Of a stretch of DNA of 8,236 nt, positions 6,218 to 8,236 are shown one piece after another. Origin of the DNA: DAOVQB01 sp023128935 (GTDB lineage: Bacteria > Eisenbacteria > RBG-16-71-46 > CAIMUX01 > WJJG01); assembly GCA_030628905.1 (NCBI GenBank), contig DAOVQB010000207.1, positions 1 through 8,236 on the forward strand. Direction: 5' to 3'. Below the pieces are notes generated by a model. That model was not told where the DNA came from and searched no databases. It saw nothing but the letters and a program-made list of their open reading frames with translations. A program made the position numbers and the translations under genes. Positions within the stretch are counted from its first letter, which is position 1; each line of letters begins with the position of its first letter.

Positions 6218-6305
6218 CCCCCGCGAAGATCCGATCTGATTGCTGTGCGCAAGTCACCCTGGATGTAGCAGGTCCGGTGAGGCTCCGTGGGAAAGAGGCT
6301 GCCTG

Positions 6306-7916
6306 ATGAGGAATCCAGAAGCATTCCCACCTCCAGGGGATGTGATCGACTCCGGCTTTGCCGACATGCTGCGCAGCACCGCGGCGTTGACCAATACATT
6401 GATCCAGATCTGGTCACCGGATGGGAATCTGGTCTTCTCAGCTCCGCATCCCGCGCCCGCAGCGCTGACACAGCGTGCCAGTCTGCTGGCCCACAGGTCG
6501 ATTGAGGCTTCCCACCCCTTCCGTGAGATCCAGTCCAATGAGCGGCCTTTACTCGCTGTGCCTGTGCGGAGCGCGGGGAAGATCGCAGCGCTCATAACTG
6601 CGATTCCCTGGGCCGCGCCCTGGTCCACCAACCCGGTCGGGGATCCGCTCGATCGCGCCGCCGCATTATCCAGCATCTTGCCAGCCCAGGCCGGCAAGGG
6701 AACCTCTCCGCCTGTCGACTACAGGCAGGACTGGCAAGCGATGATCGAGACCCTCGCCTGGAACCTGGGTCGCCACCTTGAACTGCTGGAGTGCTCCGCG
6801 GACCAGCGCAAGGAGATCGTCAGTCTCCATGGTGAACTCGATCTGCTCCGCAGGATCTCCGCACATCTGGCCAGCTCCGATGACACCTACCAACCGATAG
6901 AATTCGTGTTGCAGCAGGGATGCGCCGCTGTCGGCGCCGATCTGGCTGTGCTCCAGTTGCCGGAGACACGGGTGCCGATCTCCTGTCCGAACCCATTGCG
7001 GCCCGCGCCTCGTATCCGGATCTCCGGTAGATCGCTACGGCAACTGGCTGGACAGCTGTGGTGGAGGGTAGGCACCTCGAACATCACCTGCCTCCACGGC
7101 CGCCTGAACGACATCCTGGGCAGCAATTGCCCCCTGCCAGATCCCGTCTGCATCGCGCTCAACCGCCTCAGCCCCAAGAGCCCCAAGGCGGGCTTCCTGG
7201 CCTACCTTCGCGCGGGACACCAACCCTTCGATCAACATCAGCTGCGGCTACTCGATTCCCTGGCTGAGCAGAGTTCCCTCGCGCTCAGGAGCGCAGCTCT
7301 CTGTGAGAACGTCAATGACTTCCTGATGTCAACCGTCAAGGCGCTGGTGAGTGCGATGGAAGCCAAGGACCCATGCACCTCGGGTCACTCCGCCCGCGTC
7401 AATTTGATCTCGATGCTGCTCGGCAAGCATCTGGAACTCCCTTCCTCGGAGATGGAAACACTCAAGTGGGCTTCCATTCTCCACGACGTGGGCAAGATCG
7501 GCATGCCTGAGTCAATCCTCAAGAAGCCGGGCCAGCTCAATCCAGATGAATTCGACGTGGTCAAGCAGCACCCATGGCGGGGCTATAAGGTCATCAACCA
7601 TGTCAGCCAGTTGAAGGTGGCCAGCCAGGCCGTGCTGTTCCATCACGAGCGCGTCGACGGCCGGGGCTATCCGACGGGCATCTCGGGCAACGCCATCCCC
7701 CACTGCGCCCGCATCATTTCCGTGGCGGATACATTCGACGCGCTGACCTCAACCCGGCCCTACCGAGAGGCCCGGACGGAGGATGAAGCCTACGAGGAAA
7801 TCCGGCGGGTGCGGGGCAGTCAACTAGATAGGGATGTTGTCGACGCGCTGGCCGACATGCTGCCCTTCCTCAAGGAGCATCGCGTAATGCTCGAGTCCGC
7901 GCAGCAGACTGCCTAG
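6306..7916 (+). CDS. GAF-like sensor with HD-GYP c-di-GMP phosphodiesterase domain
   Basis: This encodes 536 residues with no signal peptide or membrane segment, so it is probably cytoplasmic. The N-terminal region (about 15-160) has a GAF-like pattern (IQIWSPDGNLVFSAP; RPLLAVPVRSAGKIAALIT). After a helical linker, a second GAF-like region spans about 180-335 (ending FDQHQLRLLDSLAEQSSLAL). The HD-GYP domain covers about 340-530 with all hallmarks: H361 in SGHSARV, H393-D394 in ILHDVGKIG, H422 in KQHPWRG, HHERVDGRGYP at 446-456, and ADTFDALTS with RPYREA at about 474-489. HD-GYP enzymes hydrolyse c-di-GMP, some also act on cGAMP, and the motif set suggests an active enzyme. The ligand of the GAF regions cannot be read. 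The start ATG 6306 has AGAGG seven bases upstream; an in-frame TTG at 6240 is less likely. It is transcribed away from the surA-led operon, and 232 bp separate it from the next gene. Confidence 0.93.
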   Translation: MRNPEAFPPPGDVIDSGFADMLRSTAALTNTLIQIWSPDGNLVFSAPHPAPAALTQRASLLAHRSIEASHPFREIQSNERPLLAVPVRSAGKIAALITAIPWAAPWSTNPVGDPLDRAAALSSILPAQAGKGTSPPVDYRQDWQAMIETLAWNLGRHLELLECSADQRKEIVSLHGELDLLRRISAHLASSDDTYQPIEFVLQQGCAAVGADLAVLQLPETRVPISCPNPLRPAPRIRISGRSLRQLAGQLWWRVGTSNITCLHGRLNDILGSNCPLPDPVCIALNRLSPKSPKAGFLAYLRAGHQPFDQHQLRLLDSLAEQSSLALRSAALCENVNDFLMSTVKALVSAMEAKDPCTSGHSARVNLISMLLGKHLELPSSEMETLKWASILHDVGKIGMPESILKKPGQLNPDEFDVVKQHPWRGYKVINHVSQLKVASQAVLFHHERVDGRGYPTGISGNAIPHCARIISVADTFDALTSTRPYREARTEDEAYEEIRRVRGSQLDRDVVDALADMLPFLKEHRVMLESAQQTA

Positions 7917-8148
7917 CTCGCCCCCTGTAACGCGATGGCCATTCCGAACCGATCGCGATTGCAAATAAGCCATGAGCCACGAGCTACTCGCGCTTGCGAA
8001 TAATCCCCCGTGAAATTCGAATATACTTGTACAAAATCCTTGCTACTCGCCAGTGTTTATGCTAGGTTTCCGTAGTTCTGTGCACCTAACCAACCAGTCG
8101 TAGCATCTTGTTTCAGCCGTTTCGCCTTATCTCCTCGGAGGTCTGTCC
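7917..8148. other. Intergenic region before the right-edge gene
   Basis: These 232 bp hold no visible gene. The first part has a weak inverted repeat (CGCGAT 7931-7936 with ATCGCG 7952-7957) without a T-run, so it is not a clear terminator for the HD-GYP gene. The part from about 8000 is more AT-rich and contains TATACT (8022-8027, a 5/6 match to a -10 box, with no -35 at proper spacing) plus two 8-bp palindromes, ATTCGAAT (8015-8022) and TTGTACAA (8027-8034). A promoter for the 8149 gene is likely here but cannot be placed with confidence. Confidence 0.5.
8137..8141 (+). promoter_or_regulatory. Strong ribosome binding site of the right-edge gene
   Basis: GGAGG seven bases before ATG at 8149 is a consensus Shine-Dalgarno at ideal spacing. 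It is the main reason to believe a gene starts here. Confidence 0.7.
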
Positions 8149-8236
8149 ATGTCGCTCTATACTTTGGCCGTCAACCCTATGCGTCGTCTTGTCAACTCTG
8201 TGGGCCGTGTTGCGGAAACCGCGGATCCTGGGATCC
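8149..8236 (+). CDS. Partial hypothetical gene, 5' end only
   Basis: Twenty-nine codons are visible from ATG 8149 with no stop before the window ends. The product begins MSLYTLAVNPMRRLVNSV and continues GRVAETADPGI. The consensus GGAGG upstream and a 230-bp leader more AT-rich in its second half indicate its own promoter and probably good expression. The visible residues could form an amphipathic helix with basic residues. There is no signal peptide or recognised domain, and the sequence does not match the usual flagellin N-terminus despite a superficial MSL start. It lies co-directionally after the HD-GYP gene. The function is unknown from this fragment. Confidence 0.55.
   Translation, partial: MSLYTLAVNPMRRLVNSVGRVAETADPGI

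Larger units (their letters stand above)
5970..6305. other. Divergent intergenic region between the surA-led operon and the HD-GYP gene
   Basis: These 336 bp separate two divergently transcribed genes, so promoters for both must lie here or inside the flanks. No convincing gene is seen: open frames crossing it are extensions of the flanking genes or shadows. It contains a 10-bp direct repeat (6195-6204 and 6208-6217), a third GACAGA at 6164-6169, a weak sigma70-like pair for the minus strand (6088-6116), and the AGAGG ribosome binding site of the HD-GYP gene (6294-6298). No riboswitch or terminator was recognised. Confidence 0.6.

Noticed and set aside
5860..6471. Minus-strand frame of 203 codons across the divergent intergenic region
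   Set aside because: It would overlap both the surA-like 5' end and the HD-GYP 5' end in other frames and shows no family resemblance.
7931..7957. Inverted repeat CGCGAT/ATCGCG as HD-GYP terminator
   Set aside because: A 6-bp stem with a 15-base loop and no following T-run is too weak.
7917..8148. c-di-GMP (GEMM) riboswitch upstream of the right-edge gene
   Set aside because: I looked for one because of the neighbouring HD-GYP gene, but the conserved GEMM core motifs are not visible.

Overview
The window looks like chromosomal core sequence of a Gram-negative (diderm) bacterium with fairly high GC, about 58% by eye. The evidence is a SurA-type periplasmic chaperone with a signal peptide, FtsEX paired with an EnvC-like murein hydrolase activator, and a c-di-GMP (HD-GYP) signalling protein. 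No transposase, integrase, phage gene, CRISPR array, rRNA or tRNA was seen. The phylum cannot be fixed from the sequence alone.

Positions 5969 down to 1 (minus strand) hold seven tightly packed co-directional genes. In transcription order they are: surA-like parvulin chaperone, S4-domain RNA-binding protein (HslR/Hsp15-like), ftsE, ftsX, envC-like LytM protein, holB (DNA polymerase III delta prime), and the 5' end of a further gene cut by the window edge. The first four overlap by 11, 4 and 4 bp; the last three are separated by about 53, 25 and 70 bp. This looks like one operon joining outer-membrane protein biogenesis, ribosome-associated quality control, septal peptidoglycan splitting and replication.

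The functional core is FtsE (ATPase), FtsX (four-TM partner with an extracytoplasmic loop) and the EnvC-like coiled-coil/LytM protein. In known systems this trio transmits ATP hydrolysis across the inner membrane to switch on cell-wall amidases at the septum. The LytM domain here has lost two of its four zinc ligands, which fits an activator rather than an enzyme. The truncated gene after holB starts with a 10-residue peptide repeated three times, encoded by a 30-bp tandem DNA repeat.

Positions 5970-6305 are a divergent intergenic region with short direct repeats and only weak promoter candidates. Positions 6306-7916 (plus strand) encode a cytoplasmic protein with GAF-like sensory regions and a complete HD-GYP phosphodiesterase domain. 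Positions 7917-8148 are non-coding and more AT-rich in the second half. A new gene with a strong ribosome binding site starts at 8149 and runs off the end; its product is not recognised.

Most of the window is ordinary core-genome content. The points most worth a second look are the in-frame minisatellite at the left edge, the half-degenerate LytM zinc site, the mixed-function overlapping operon, and an apparent roughly threefold excess of GATC.
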